Assembly (NCBI RefSeq): GCF_016756615.1
Contig: NZ_AP023262.1
Coordinates: forward strand, 1,178,001 to 1,242,000
Length of the DNA stretch: 64,000 nt
Direction: 5' to 3'
Source of the DNA: Mesorhizobium sp. L-8-3
GTDB lineage: Bacteria > Pseudomonadota > Alphaproteobacteria > Rhizobiales > Rhizobiaceae
Part shown: positions 1 to 7,711 of the stretch, one piece after another
Position numbering within the stretch: the stretch's first letter is position 1
How the letters are laid out: each line of letters opens with the position of its first letter
The notes under the pieces: model-generated
What the model saw: only the letters and a program-made list of their open reading frames with translations
The model's database searches: none
Told to the model about the DNA's origin: nothing
Position numbers and translations under genes: made by a program

Positions 1-1
1 C

Positions 2-346
2 CGGCCGGGGCGAGCCGAGCCGAGCGCGACGGTGGCCGAACGCGTCGCGCGGGCCCGGGCGATGCAGCGCGAACGTTTCGAGCGGCTCGGCCTGGGATCG
101 ACGCTCACCAACGCGCATTGCCCGACGGCACTGGTCGAGGAGATCGCCGCCCTCGATGCGGCGGGCCTCACTTTGCTGCGCGACGCCAGCGAAAAGATGG
201 GCTTTTCCGCCCGCGCCTATCATCGGGTGCTCAAAGTGGCGCGCACGCTTGCCGATCTCGACGGCACCGACAGCGTCGGGCGCCTGCATCTGGCCGAAGC
301 GATCTCCTATCGCGTGATCGGCGACCGGATGGCCCAAGCTGCGTGA
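2..346 (+). CDS. comM: ComM/YifB-type Mg-chelatase-like AAA ATPase, 3' end only
   Basis: The frame is open from the first base of the window, so the 5' part is missing. The roughly 114 visible residues match the C-terminal Mg_chelatase_C domain of the YifB/ComM family: an Arg-rich segment (ARARAMQRERF), then LTLLRDASEKMGFSARAYHR and a final helix ending in a Leu-Ala-Glu-Ala-Ile-xx-Arg pattern. In this family the AAA+ core lies upstream of this domain; ComM is a hexameric helicase that aids branch migration during natural transformation. The GTG near position 32 is an internal codon and not a start. Identification of the family is firm; the biological role in this organism is inferred. Confidence 0.88.
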   Translation, partial: RPGRAEPSATVAERVARARAMQRERFERLGLGSTLTNAHCPTALVEEIAALDAAGLTLLRDASEKMGFSARAYHRVLKVARTLADLDGTDSVGRLHLAEAISYRVIGDRMAQAA

Positions 347-372
347 GGTGGGTATCGTCAGCGAGGGTCGAC

Positions 373-747
373 GTGATCTATACGAATCTCGACCACTTTC
401 CTCGGGACACTCTCTCGGTCCTCTGTCGCATCATCCGGGGCGACGACGTCATAGCTGAAGTGCTTGTTGCGCAGCCGGCCGCGCTAACCGTGAAGCGTTG
501 CGCTGAAGCGGCTGGACTCGAGGTCACGCGGTTAGCAAGCCATTCGCGGCGCCACCGAGATCATCGATTGGTCAAACCCATGCTCGGCGTGCAGGTCGAT
601 ACAGCATCCATATGGGGTGGGTGGGTTCCTATGAAGCCGAAAGTTCCACCTCCGGTCCCATCGAACGACAGCGCTAGATTCAGCCAACCGGTCCGGGGCG
701 AGGCGGCTCGATTCTTCGGGAACAAGAACGTCGTAGAGTTGAATTGA
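373..747 (+). CDS. hypothetical protein, first gene of a PIN-associated cassette
   Basis: This is a possible gene of 124 codons starting at GTG. It begins 26 bases after the comM stop. The N-terminus (VDVIYTNLDHF) looks like a real protein, while the C-terminal half is rich in Arg, His, Pro and Ser and has no domain I recognise. Its stop overlaps the TTG start of the next gene (TTGA), which suggests translational coupling. The open frame continues further upstream inside comM in another frame, and I do not regard that part as coding. There is no clear Shine-Dalgarno sequence. It might encode a small DNA-binding or antitoxin-like partner for the downstream PIN protein, but the sequence alone does not show that. 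Confidence 0.4.
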   Translation: MIYTNLDHFPRDTLSVLCRIIRGDDVIAEVLVAQPAALTVKRCAEAAGLEVTRLASHSRRHRDHRLVKPMLGVQVDTASIWGGWVPMKPKVPPPVPSNDSARFSQPVRGEAARFFGNKNVVELN

Positions 748-1568
748 CGCAGGCAGCGCAAGAGTGCATCGAACACCTTAATCAGGCGTTATCCTTGGCG
801 TGGCAAATTGCTACCGGAGTCGAGCCTGGATCGCCGGAGAAAGTGATGAGCGAATTCTTCGAATATCCCTTCCGGATCATAGGCCCCACGCCTGACACTA
901 TCCCAATGTCGCGCCTTGCAACGTACGTGGCGGAATTGGCCCGTTTGATGGGTTCGCAGGATGCGGTGCATTTTAGTCGGATCGAGGACAAGAGCGTTAG
1001 TATTGTAGCCTTTGCCTCGTTGGAAGAAGTACCGCTGATCTCTCCCCGCATCCGCTCAGCGGCGTCGGGCGACGTGAATGCTGACGCTGCCGCGCCCTGG
1101 AGGAAGCTCAACGAATTCCTTGCCGAAGACGGTTGGACGGCGGAAATGCCCCTACCAAATAGCGGCGAGGTCATTGCGTTCCCGGGCAAGTCAAAGACTG
1201 TCGCGATCCTGCGAGCGGTAAGCCAGCCCACGTCAGTTCAAGGTCGTCTTATCCGGATAGAGGGCGGAGGGGAACAGGTACGAGTTGGCCTTGAAATCGA
1301 TGGTGATTTGACCGCTAGGATTTCAATAGGTTCTCAGCTAGCCCAGGATCTCGCCAAACACTTTCATCGCAGTGTACGCATGAGTGGCGAAGGAAGATGG
1401 AGGCGTGAGGGGGATGGCAGGTGGAACCTCGAGCATTTGGCTGCAACGTCTTTCGAGGTGCTAGAGGACGCCACACTGGACGAAGCATTGGCTCGCCTTC
1501 GGGAAATAGTGCCGCCGGGCTCAGGCGAAGAAATTGTGCGTGCAGTCGATGAGTTGCGCAGCGCATGA
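744..1568 (+). CDS. hypothetical protein, second gene of a PIN-associated cassette
   Basis: A protein of about 274 residues, read from a TTG that overlaps the preceding stop; the first in-frame ATG is 34 codons later, so the start is uncertain. I recognise no family. The sequence is acidic and balanced, with an N-terminal helical part (about 1-110), a middle part rich in beta strands (about 150-230, including RLIRIEGGG and VGLEIDGDL) and a C-terminal helix ending VRAVDELRSA. The middle resembles a small nucleic-acid-binding barrel only in a general way. Its stop overlaps the start of the PIN-domain gene (ATGA), so the two are very probably co-translated. Codon use is visibly plainer and less GC-rich than in the flanking core genes, which fits horizontal acquisition. 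Confidence 0.68.
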   Translation: MTQAAQECIEHLNQALSLAWQIATGVEPGSPEKVMSEFFEYPFRIIGPTPDTIPMSRLATYVAELARLMGSQDAVHFSRIEDKSVSIVAFASLEEVPLISPRIRSAASGDVNADAAAPWRKLNEFLAEDGWTAEMPLPNSGEVIAFPGKSKTVAILRAVSQPTSVQGRLIRIEGGGEQVRVGLEIDGDLTARISIGSQLAQDLAKHFHRSVRMSGEGRWRREGDGRWNLEHLAATSFEVLEDATLDEALARLREIVPPGSGEEIVRAVDELRSA

Positions 1569-2062
1569 TTGTCGTCGACACGAATTTCCTCGTCTTAATG
1601 ATCGACCCTACTAGCACGCAAGATACTAATCGGCGGTCGGATCGCGTCAGGCACTTCGTTGAAACGGTATCGAAAAGCAAAGAAGAAATAACAATCCCTG
1701 CCCCGGCTCTGGCTGAATTGGTTGCGGGAAGGGCTGACAGAGTCGAAGAGATTGTTGAGGCCGTCCGCAGTTTGAAAGTGTTCTCAGTCCAACAATTCGA
1801 CACCGTAATTGCGATCGAGACAGGCGAGCGAATCGCCTTGGCGCAAAGCCAAGTCCCCGCGGATCAACGTGTGCCAGGTTGGAAGGTCGCGATGAAGTAT
1901 GACGCAATGATAGCGGCTACCGCAATAGTCCGCGGGGCTCGAGCGATCTACACGACAGACAGGGGCTTCGAGAAATACCTGCAAGGAACTGCCGTTCTGG
2001 TCAACCTTGTAGACGATTTGCCATTGCCACCTGAGGACCCCCAAGGTCATCTGAATCTGTGA
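1565..2062 (+). CDS. PIN-domain protein (VapC-like putative ribonuclease)
   Basis: A 165-residue PIN domain. The N-terminus reads MIVVDTNFLV with the first acidic active-site residue D5. E51 lies in PALAELVAG, D113 in KYDAMIAATAI and D132 in YTTDRGF, which gives the full acidic quartet that binds metal in PIN nucleases. VapC toxins of this fold cleave tRNA, rRNA or mRNA and are normally neutralised by a small antitoxin encoded just upstream. Here the overlapping upstream partner is a 274-residue protein and not a typical short antitoxin, so a VapBC assignment is not secure. The ATG overlaps the previous stop (ATGA). The nuclease fold is well supported; the target and toxin status are inferred. 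Confidence 0.85.
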   Translation: MIVVDTNFLVLMIDPTSTQDTNRRSDRVRHFVETVSKSKEEITIPAPALAELVAGRADRVEEIVEAVRSLKVFSVQQFDTVIAIETGERIALAQSQVPADQRVPGWKVAMKYDAMIAATAIVRGARAIYTTDRGFEKYLQGTAVLVNLVDDLPLPPEDPQGHLNL

Positions 2063-2084
2063 TACGCGGCAGCGATTATTTTGG

Positions 2085-2180
2085 GAAAATCCGGTGCTCA
2101 AACAAATAGATAGAGCGGCATCACCGATTCCATCGGCGATGCCACAGCCTTTGGCGTTTGGTTTTGGTCCCGTTGCCACA
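2085..2180. repeat. intergenic palindromic repeat, ATAGAGC type, copy 1
   Basis: The stretch after the PIN gene contains GGAAAATCCGGTGCT, then AAATAGATAGAGCGGCA, then an imperfect hairpin (2117-2143, arms GGCATCACCGA and TCGGCGATGCC). The same two blocks recur in the same order at about 34832-34865, upstream of the DUF2852 gene. The arrangement resembles short rhizobial intergenic mosaic elements. The hairpin could also end transcription of the PIN cassette, although no T-run follows. Nothing else is evident between 2063 and 2328. Confidence 0.6.
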
Positions 2181-2328
2181 TATTGGGGCCGATGCTGTAC
2201 CTGCTGTGGCGCCTACAACTTCGATTTCGGCCAGCACCGACCGCGCGTCTGAATCTGGACCTCTCGTATCGATTGCGCCCGCCATCGTGCGGCGGCCAGC
2301 TACGCTGCCATATTGGAACGCCGCGCCC

Positions 2329-2946
2329 CTACTGAACAGCCCCCACCATCGTGGTCTGGCCCTCGCGGATCGAGACCCAGCGGCCGGTGTGCTCGCTCGA
2401 CTGGCGCTTGAGATAGCGGTAGCCGGTGTCGTCCCAGGGGCGGACCTTGTTGGTCAGGTTGTCGAGGATGAAGTCGCCCTTGTCGGTCCTGACGGTCAGC
2501 ACCGCATGGCCTTCGCCGTCGGGCTTGCGCACGACCGTGATGAGCAGGTTCGACAGCGAGATGCCCTTGGCGTTGAGCTCGCGGCGCTTTTCGAGCACAT
2601 AGTCCTCGCAGTCGCCGGCACCGTCGGGATAGGCCCAGACCTCGTCCTTGCCGTAGAGGTCGACGTCGTTCATCGGTTTGACTGATTTGTTGACCGACAG
2701 GTTGATGTCGCCGATCTCCTGCCACAGCGCGTTGGTCATCTGCTCCGGCCCAATGTCCCGGAAGCGGATGTCGCACTCCGCCGGATTGGCCTTGCAGAAT
2801 TCGAAATGCCCGATCGGCTGCGAGGTCAGGCCTCCGGTCGCCATCGGCGCGGCGACCGCTGCGGCGGCCGAAAGAAGGCCGGCCACAAGCCCCATTGCAA
2901 CTCCCGTGCGCGCAAGCGCGCTTCCGCCCTTCGGTGAAGAGAACAT
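2329..2946 (-). CDS. transglutaminase-like cysteine peptidase (peptidase C93 family), exported
   Basis: A 205-residue protein with an N-terminal signal sequence (hydrophobic run about 15-35, ending AVAAP) followed by the bacterial transglutaminase-like cysteine proteinase domain. The catalytic triad is visible: Cys in GDCEDYVL, His in EGHAVLTV and Asp in FILDNLTN. The family is widespread in alphaproteobacteria and sits in the periplasm; its relatives include LapG, which releases surface adhesins by cleavage, but most members have no proven substrate. A perfect CtrA-type box lies about 30 bases upstream of the ATG, suggesting cell-cycle control. No LapD-like partner is visible in the window. 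Confidence 0.88.
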   Translation of the reverse strand: MFSSPKGGSALARTGVAMGLVAGLLSAAAAVAAPMATGGLTSQPIGHFEFCKANPAECDIRFRDIGPEQMTNALWQEIGDINLSVNKSVKPMNDVDLYGKDEVWAYPDGAGDCEDYVLEKRRELNAKGISLSNLLITVVRKPDGEGHAVLTVRTDKGDFILDNLTNKVRPWDDTGYRYLKRQSSEHTGRWVSIREGQTTMVGAVQ

Positions 2947-2976
2947 GCCCCGACCCCGTCGACCCCTGTTACATTC

Positions 2977-2992
2977 GTTAATAAAACGTTAA
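2977..2992 (-). promoter_or_regulatory. CtrA-type box upstream of the C93 peptidase gene
   Basis: Read on the - strand the sequence is TTAA, seven bases, then TTAAC, a perfect match to the alphaproteobacterial CtrA consensus TTAA-N7-TTAAC. It lies about 31-46 bases upstream of the peptidase start, where a promoter would be expected. The remainder of the 372-base gap (2993-3276) shows no gene that I can support. Confidence 0.55.
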
Positions 2993-3276
2993 AAGGGTTT
3001 CGGGGGGCCTGTCAATTCCGAGATGCGGGCCGATTGCCGGCATGGTTACCGTTCCGGCGCGACCGCGACGATTCTGCAACAGGCGAGGCTGGGCTTCGCC
3101 CGCGTGGCGTGCAGAGACGCCTACCCTTCGCCTGGGAACATAGCCTCCGGGAGGTGGCGGCCATGATCGCGTGCGATGCCCAGGCTTCGCCTTCAGCAGG
3201 AGCCGACCGGGAAAAAGCTTCACCGGCCGCTTCCACGCGGCATGGACAGCCGGGCCAAAAGCATCGTTACGTTGAA

Positions 3277-3309
3277 GGCCGGCGCATCCTCTGTGAGGAT
3301 GCACCGGCC
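3277..3309 (-). terminator. hairpin downstream of phaZ
   Basis: A 15-base stem with one mismatch (GGCCGGCGCATCCTC against GAGGATGCACCGGCC) and a three-base loop, starting 10 bases past the phaZ stop. On the - strand it is followed only by TTCAACG and not by a full T-run, so it is a strong hairpin but a weak intrinsic terminator. Confidence 0.5.
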
Positions 3310-3318
3310 GAAAGGCTG

Positions 3319-4599
3319 TCAGCCTTTTGCCACGCGCACGATGCGCGGCTTGACCGCGGGGCGGTTTTCCCGGCCGTGGCTGGTGATGAAGTCGACGATG
3401 CGCGGCACGATCTCGGAGCGGAAGCGCGAACCGTTGAACACGCCATAGTGGCCGACGGCAGGCTGCAGATAGTGCGCCCGCATGTCGGCCGGAATGTTGA
3501 CGCAGAGATCATGCGAAGCCTGCGTCTGGCCGACGCCCGAAATATCGTCGTTCTCGCCTTCGACCGTGAACAGCGCGACGTTGCGGATCGCGCCGGGATC
3601 GACCAGCTCGCCGCGATGGCGCATGCGGCCTTTCGGCAGATCGTGGCGAACGAAGACCGTCTCCACGGTCTGGAGATAGAATTCGGCCGTCAGATCCATG
3701 ACCGCCAGATATTCGTCATAGAAGTCGCGGTGCTTCTCCGCGCTGTCCCCGTCGTTCTTGACCAGGTGCAGGAAGAATTCCTTGTGAGCGATGATGTGGC
3801 GATCGAGATTCATGCTCATGAAGCCCGAAAGCTGCAGGAAGCCCGGATAGACGGAGCGGCCGAAGCCCGGATCGGGCCAGGGCGCCTGCATGATCACATT
3901 GTCGCGGAACCAGTCGATGCCCTTCTCCTCGGCCAGCAGATTGACGGCGGTCGGGTTCCGGCGCGTGTCGATCGGGCCGCCCATCAGCGTCATGCTCGAC
4001 GGCGCGTAGCGGTCGCCGCGCGCTTCCATGACCGACACTGCCGCGAGCACGGGCACGGAAGGCTGGCAGACGGCCATCACATGGGTGTCGGTGCCCAGCG
4101 CGTGCAGCATGTCGATGACGTAGTCGATATAGTCGTCGAGGTCGAAACGCCCCTCGGAGACAGGCACCATGCGGGCATCGACCCAGTCGGTGATGTAGAC
4201 CTCGGCATGAGGCATCATGGCCTCGACCGTGCCGCGCAGCAGCGTCGCATAGTGGCCGGACATCGGCGCGACGATCAGCAGCTTGGGATCCTTCTTCTCG
4301 CGGGCGGCCGGCAAGGCGCGCTCGAAATGGATGAGGTTGCAGAAAGGCCGCGACCAGACGATGCGTTCGGAGACGGGCACCGTCTTCCAGTCGACGACCG
4401 TCGTCGGAAGATCGAAGCTCGGCTTGCCGTAGCGGCGCGTCGTCCGCTCGAAAAGTTCCGCCATGGCCGCGACGGAACGCCCCCAGGGCGTGTGCGAGAA
4501 CGGGTTGAGCGGGTTGGAGTAGAACAGCTTGACGGCGTCCGCATAGGCCCGGAAGGGCTGGATCGCCGCATGGTTCAGTTCGTAGAGCTGATAGAACAT
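3319..4599 (-). CDS. phaZ: intracellular polyhydroxybutyrate depolymerase
   Basis: A 426-residue cytoplasmic PHB depolymerase of the PhaZ1 type, which mobilises stored poly-3-hydroxybutyrate granules. The N-terminus (MFYQLYELNHA) and the segment NPFSHTPWGRS are typical of the family. The nucleophile is Cys178 in the box VMAVCQPSVP, where extracellular depolymerases and lipases carry Ser; a Cys here is the known feature of the intracellular enzymes. The likely Asp and His of the triad lie in the C-terminal third (TVEGENDDISG and VGHYGVFNG). It is a single gene, with two short dyads upstream that may be operators. No other pha genes are in the window. Confidence in the family is very high. Confidence 0.95.
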   Translation of the reverse strand: MFYQLYELNHAAIQPFRAYADAVKLFYSNPLNPFSHTPWGRSVAAMAELFERTTRRYGKPSFDLPTTVVDWKTVPVSERIVWSRPFCNLIHFERALPAAREKKDPKLLIVAPMSGHYATLLRGTVEAMMPHAEVYITDWVDARMVPVSEGRFDLDDYIDYVIDMLHALGTDTHVMAVCQPSVPVLAAVSVMEARGDRYAPSSMTLMGGPIDTRRNPTAVNLLAEEKGIDWFRDNVIMQAPWPDPGFGRSVYPGFLQLSGFMSMNLDRHIIAHKEFFLHLVKNDGDSAEKHRDFYDEYLAVMDLTAEFYLQTVETVFVRHDLPKGRMRHRGELVDPGAIRNVALFTVEGENDDISGVGQTQASHDLCVNIPADMRAHYLQPAVGHYGVFNGSRFRSEIVPRIVDFITSHGRENRPAVKPRIVRVAKG

Positions 4600-4644
4600 T
4601 CCGTTTCCGTAGCCGTGCGCGACATATCGCGTCCACGATCCATA

Positions 4645-4685
4645 TTGTTATGCAACAAAATTATCACCGAATTGCTGCGACGCAA
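4645..4685 (-). promoter_or_regulatory. two short dyads upstream of phaZ, possible operator
   Basis: TTGTT-ATGC-AACAA (4645-4658) and TTGC-TGCGAC-GCAA (4672-4685) lie 46 to 86 bases upstream of the phaZ ATG. PHB genes in alphaproteobacteria are often controlled by PhaR (AniA), which binds GC-rich TGC/GCA dyads. Assigning these dyads to PhaR is inference. Confidence 0.3.
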
Positions 4686-4853
4686 TACACAGTCACAGAA
4701 ATGTCACGTCATGCTTTGGTCCAAGGCCGTACCACCCTTGGACCTGAATGCATTCTTGAATGGCGGCAGAATCGGGTGCCCTGGAAACGGCAGGGCCTTT
4801 GGAGCGGCGGCTGCACCGATGCCATCGGTGCCGCCGCTCGGCCTCATAGTTTG

Positions 4854-4903
4854 AACATCGGATTTGTCCCGAAACCGGCTCGCGCTTTCGGGAGACCTGC
4901 TCC
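4854..4903. repeat. REP-like palindrome (CCGAAA...TTTCGGGA type), copy 1
   Basis: The block TTTGTCCCGAAACCGGC...GCTTTCGGGAGACCTGCT is a hairpin that closely matches the element at 40470-40514 upstream of folC. It ends three bases before the left end of the insertion sequence. Between the dyads upstream of phaZ and this element (4686-4853) I see nothing I can name. Confidence 0.5.
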
Positions 4904-4906
4904 GGC

Positions 4907-4924
4907 CTAGCCCGGATATCTCAC
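4907..4924 (+). repeat. left terminal inverted repeat of the IS1380-type element
   Basis: CTAGCCCGGATATCTCAC, matched by the right end at 6529-6546 with one mismatch. Confidence 0.85.
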
Positions 4925-5004
4925 ACAGTTGAAGTGCATCGGGGCTCCGAATCAGGGAAAATGCTTCTGCTACAAAGACTTACCCTTAGCAGAGGTGGTC
5001 CCCG

Positions 5005-6387
5005 ATGCAGACACAGTGTAGCCCGGAACGGTTTGACTTTGGACCTGTTGAAAGGCGCGCGGTTGTGGCCGGTTTTGACGGTGGCACGATCACCTCGGAT
5101 GCTGGCGCGCTGCTGCTGGGGCTGACGGACCGGGCCATCGGGCTGGTGGGCCGCTTTGCCCGGTGCTTCGTGGATGCCCGCAATCCGGAGCTGATCGAGC
5201 ATGAGGTGAAGACGCTGGTTGGCCAGCGGGTGTTGGCACTGGCGCTGGGTTATGAAGACCTGAACGACCATGACGAATTGCGCCATGATCCGGTGATGGC
5301 GGTGCTGGCCGGCAAGCTCGAGGCGCGCCGTCACAAGAAATGCGCAGCCCTGGCCGGCAAGTCGACGCTCAACCGGCTGGAACTGAGCCGGCCGCAGCCT
5401 TCGCGCTATCACAGGATCAGCCATGATCCGGCGGCGATCGAGGCGCTGTTCGTCGAGCTGTTCATAGGCGCGCACGCCGCCCCGCCCGAGGAGATCGTGC
5501 TCGATCTGGATGCCACGGATGATCCCCTGCACGGCGACCAGGAAGGGCGTTTCTTCCACGGCTATTACGGCCATTACTGCTACCTGCCGCTCTACATCTT
5601 CTGCGGCGATCACCTGCTGTGCGCCAAGCTGCGGCCGGCCAATATCGACGCCGCCGCCGGATCGGTCCAGGAGGTCGAGCGTATCGTGTGCCGGCTGCGT
5701 GAGCGCTGGCCAAAGGTGCGCATCGTGCTGCGCGCCGATTCCGGCTTCGCTCGCGAGGAGTTGATGGCCTGGTGCGAAGCCAACGCCGTCGACTATCTGC
5801 TCGGCCTGGCCCGCAACACCCGGCTGGTCGGCCACATCGCCGCTGAATTGGCGGTGGCCGAAGCCGAGGCCAGCGACAGCGGCAAGCCCGCCCGCTGCTT
5901 CAAGGACTTCATGTGGACCACCCGCAAGAGCTGGAGCCGGCAACGCCGGGTCGTGGCCAAGGCCGAGTGGACGCAAGGCGAAGCCAACCCGCGCTTCGTC
6001 GTCACCACCCTCGACGCCAAGGCGTGGCCGGCCCGCAGCCTCTATGAGGATCTCTACTGCGCCCGCGGCGAGATGGAGAACCGCATCAAGGAATGCCAGC
6101 TCGACCTGTTCGCCGACCGCACCTCGGCCGCCACCATGCGTGCCAACCAACTCAGGCTCTGGTTCGCCTCCATGGCCTATGTGCTGATCTGCGCGTTGCG
6201 CCGCGTCGGCCTGGCCAATACGAGGCTCGCCAGGGCAAGCTGTGCCACCATCCGTCTCAAGCTGTTCAAGATCGGCGCCCTGGTCAGCATCTCGGTGCGC
6301 CGCATCAGGCTGGCCATGAACTCCGCCTGTCCCTTCCAGCGCGAGTGGGCACTGACCTACGCCAAGCTCGCCGACGCCGCCCCGTGA
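5005..6387 (+). CDS. IS1380-family DDE transposase
   Basis: A 460-residue full-length transposase. Family hallmarks include the N-terminal FDGGTITSDAGALLL segment, ALGYEDLNDHDELRHDP, the first catalytic Asp in LDLDATDDPLHG, the second in VLRADSGFAREE, and the C-terminal Glu in the ENRIKECQLDL segment. The frame is intact with no internal stop, so the element may still be active. It starts at the ATG 98 bases inside the left terminal repeat, shortly after GAGGTGGTCCCCG, which is a plausible ribosome-binding region. About 140 non-coding bases separate its stop from the right terminal repeat. Confidence 0.95.
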   Translation: MQTQCSPERFDFGPVERRAVVAGFDGGTITSDAGALLLGLTDRAIGLVGRFARCFVDARNPELIEHEVKTLVGQRVLALALGYEDLNDHDELRHDPVMAVLAGKLEARRHKKCAALAGKSTLNRLELSRPQPSRYHRISHDPAAIEALFVELFIGAHAAPPEEIVLDLDATDDPLHGDQEGRFFHGYYGHYCYLPLYIFCGDHLLCAKLRPANIDAAAGSVQEVERIVCRLRERWPKVRIVLRADSGFAREELMAWCEANAVDYLLGLARNTRLVGHIAAELAVAEAEASDSGKPARCFKDFMWTTRKSWSRQRRVVAKAEWTQGEANPRFVVTTLDAKAWPARSLYEDLYCARGEMENRIKECQLDLFADRTSAATMRANQLRLWFASMAYVLICALRRVGLANTRLARASCATIRLKLFKIGALVSISVRRIRLAMNSACPFQREWALTYAKLADAAP

Positions 6388-6528
6388 GCGGCTCGCAACT
6401 GAGATCCTTCAACCCAACCCACAAAGCAAATCGCCGAAACGCAACAGCCGCTCCAAGCGGACGATGCCGTTCGCACTCGCTTCACACACCCTCATCCAAG
6501 ACCGCGATACCCATCATCACGACAAGCC

Positions 6529-6546
6529 GTGAGAAATCCGGGCTAG
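6529..6546 (-). repeat. right terminal inverted repeat of the IS1380-type element
   Basis: GTGAGAAATCCGGGCTAG, the complement of the left end with one mismatch. Bases 6543-6545 form the TAG stop of the neighbouring DUF1330 gene on the - strand. Confidence 0.85.
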
Positions 6547-6836
6547 CTCTCGTAGCCGTCCACGATGATCATCTCGGCTTCGGCATGCCGCTGGCGGATC
6601 GCCTTGGCGGCCTGGTATTCGGGCGAGTTGTAACACTCCTTCGCCGCCTCGAAGGATGGAAACTCGATCACGACGTTGCGGCCCCGGCCGCGGCCTTCCA
6701 TCGCCTCATAGGCACCGCCGCGCGCCAGGAACCTCGCCCCATATTTCTCGAAGGCAGGTTTCGCAGTTGCGACATAGTCTTTGTAGCCCTCGGGATCGCG
6801 GACATCGACATGGGCGATCCAATAAGCCTTGGCCAT
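6543..6836 (-). CDS. DUF1330 family protein
   Basis: A 97-residue protein of the DUF1330 family, a dimeric alpha-beta barrel fold of unknown function. Typical features are MAKAYWIAHVDVRDPEGYKDYV at the start, GARFLARGG and the end segment MIIVDGYES. It lies 26 bases downstream of pyrF on the same strand and is probably co-transcribed. The stop codon TAG falls within the terminal repeat of the insertion sequence. Family members often run a few residues beyond IVDGY, so the element has probably replaced the original last residues. This should not disturb the fold. Confidence 0.88.
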   Translation of the reverse strand: MAKAYWIAHVDVRDPEGYKDYVATAKPAFEKYGARFLARGGAYEAMEGRGRGRNVVIEFPSFEAAKECYNSPEYQAAKAIRQRHAEAEMIIVDGYES

Positions 6837-6862
6837 CTCTTTCTCCCTTGTGTCGGCCGCGC

Positions 6863-7561
6863 TCAGGCAGCGGCCATTTCGGCGAGGATAGCCTGCGCCG
6901 CCTGCTTCCTGTCAACCGCGCCGATGATCGGCCGCGCGACGACCAGATGGCTGGCGCCGGCGCGGATCGCTTCGGCCGGCGTCATTACCCGCTTCTGGTC
7001 GCCGGCCGCGCTGCCGGCCGGACGGATGCCGGGGGTGACGACGGCCATGTCGGGCCCGACGATACGACGCACAGCGGATGCCTCCCCGGCCGAACAGACG
7101 ACGCCGCCCATGCCGGCCAGGACGGCCTGCTCGGACCTTCTCAGCACGAGCGTGTGCGGATCATATTCGTAACCGGCATCGTTCAGGTCCTGCTCGTCCA
7201 TCGAGGTGAGCACGGTCACGGCGAGCAGGCAGAGGCCGCTTCCCTTCGCCGCTTCGGCCGAGGCCCGCATCGCCTTGGGATAGGCATGCAGGGTCAGCAT
7301 CGACACGCCCATGCGCACGATGTTCTCCACGCCCTTGGCCACCGTGTTGTCGATGTCGAGCAGTTTCATGTCGAGAAAGACCCTGGTGCCGCCGCTCGCC
7401 AGTTCGCGGGCGAAGTCGAGCCCGCCGGCGAAAGCGAGCTGGTAGCCGATCTTGTAGAAGGAAACGACACCCTCGAGCTCGCGCACCACCTTCTCCGCCT
7501 CGGCGACGGTCGGCAGGTCGAGCCCCACGATCAGACGGTCACGCATGGTGTCTGGCTGCAT
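6863..7561 (-). CDS. pyrF: orotidine 5'-phosphate decarboxylase
   Basis: A 232-residue enzyme that converts OMP to UMP, the last step of de novo pyrimidine synthesis. Motifs seen are IVGLDLP at the N-terminus, FYKIGYQLA, the catalytic [13 protein letters not shown] (the Lys-Asp-x-x-x-Asp pattern), the phosphate loop GIRPAGS and the C-terminal [10 protein letters not shown] chose the ATG at 7561 because GGAG stands just upstream; the open frame continues 18 codons further with no other sensible start. A DUF1330 gene follows 26 bases downstream on the same strand. Confidence 0.96.
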   Translation of the reverse strand: MQPDTMRDRLIVGLDLPTVAEAEKVVRELEGVVSFYKIGYQLAFAGGLDFARELASGGTRVFLDMKLLDIDNTVAKGVENIVRMGVSMLTLHAYPKAMRASAEAAKGSGLCLLAVTVLTSMDEQDLNDAGYEYDPHTLVLRRSEQAVLAGMGGVVCSAGEASAVRRIVGPDMAVVTPGIRPAGSAAGDQKRVMTPAEAIRAGASHLVVARPIIGAVDRKQAAQAILAEMAAA

Positions 7562-7711
7562 CGTCCACTCCTTCGATGAATTTCCACGAGCGTCCAATCG
7601 CAGATCGCGGCGCAATCGGAAAGCCTGAACATGGAGATATTCAAGCTCCTCGCTTCGAGGCCGGCTACCCCCACCGGGCTCAGCCTGCGGGCTGCGTGCA
7701 GCAGCCGGCGA

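Larger units (their letters stand above)
4907..6546. mobile_element. complete IS1380-family insertion sequence
   Basis: One transposase gene flanked by terminal inverted repeats. The left end reads CTAGCCCGGATATCTCAC and the right end, read inward, CTAGCCCGGATTTCTCAC: 17 of 18 bases are identical. The size of about 1.64 kb and the transposase type fit the IS1380 family. That family usually makes a 4-base target duplication, but I see no matching four bases at the two junctions, so the ends may be off by a base or two, or the flanks have changed. The right end lies against the 3' end of a DUF1330 gene and contains its stop codon. Confidence 0.88.

Noticed and set aside
118..372. Upstream extension of the first cassette gene into comM
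   Set aside because: It lies in another frame of the conserved comM C-terminal domain and reads as Arg-rich noise.
1315..1803. Open frame on - opposite the PIN cassette
   Set aside because: No domain and unlikely composition; the + strand genes overlap neatly and one encodes a clear PIN fold.
3034..4854. A 606-codon open frame on + opposite phaZ
   Set aside because: The antisense frame has the Arg/His/Ala-rich composition of shadows and no recognisable domain; phaZ explains the region.
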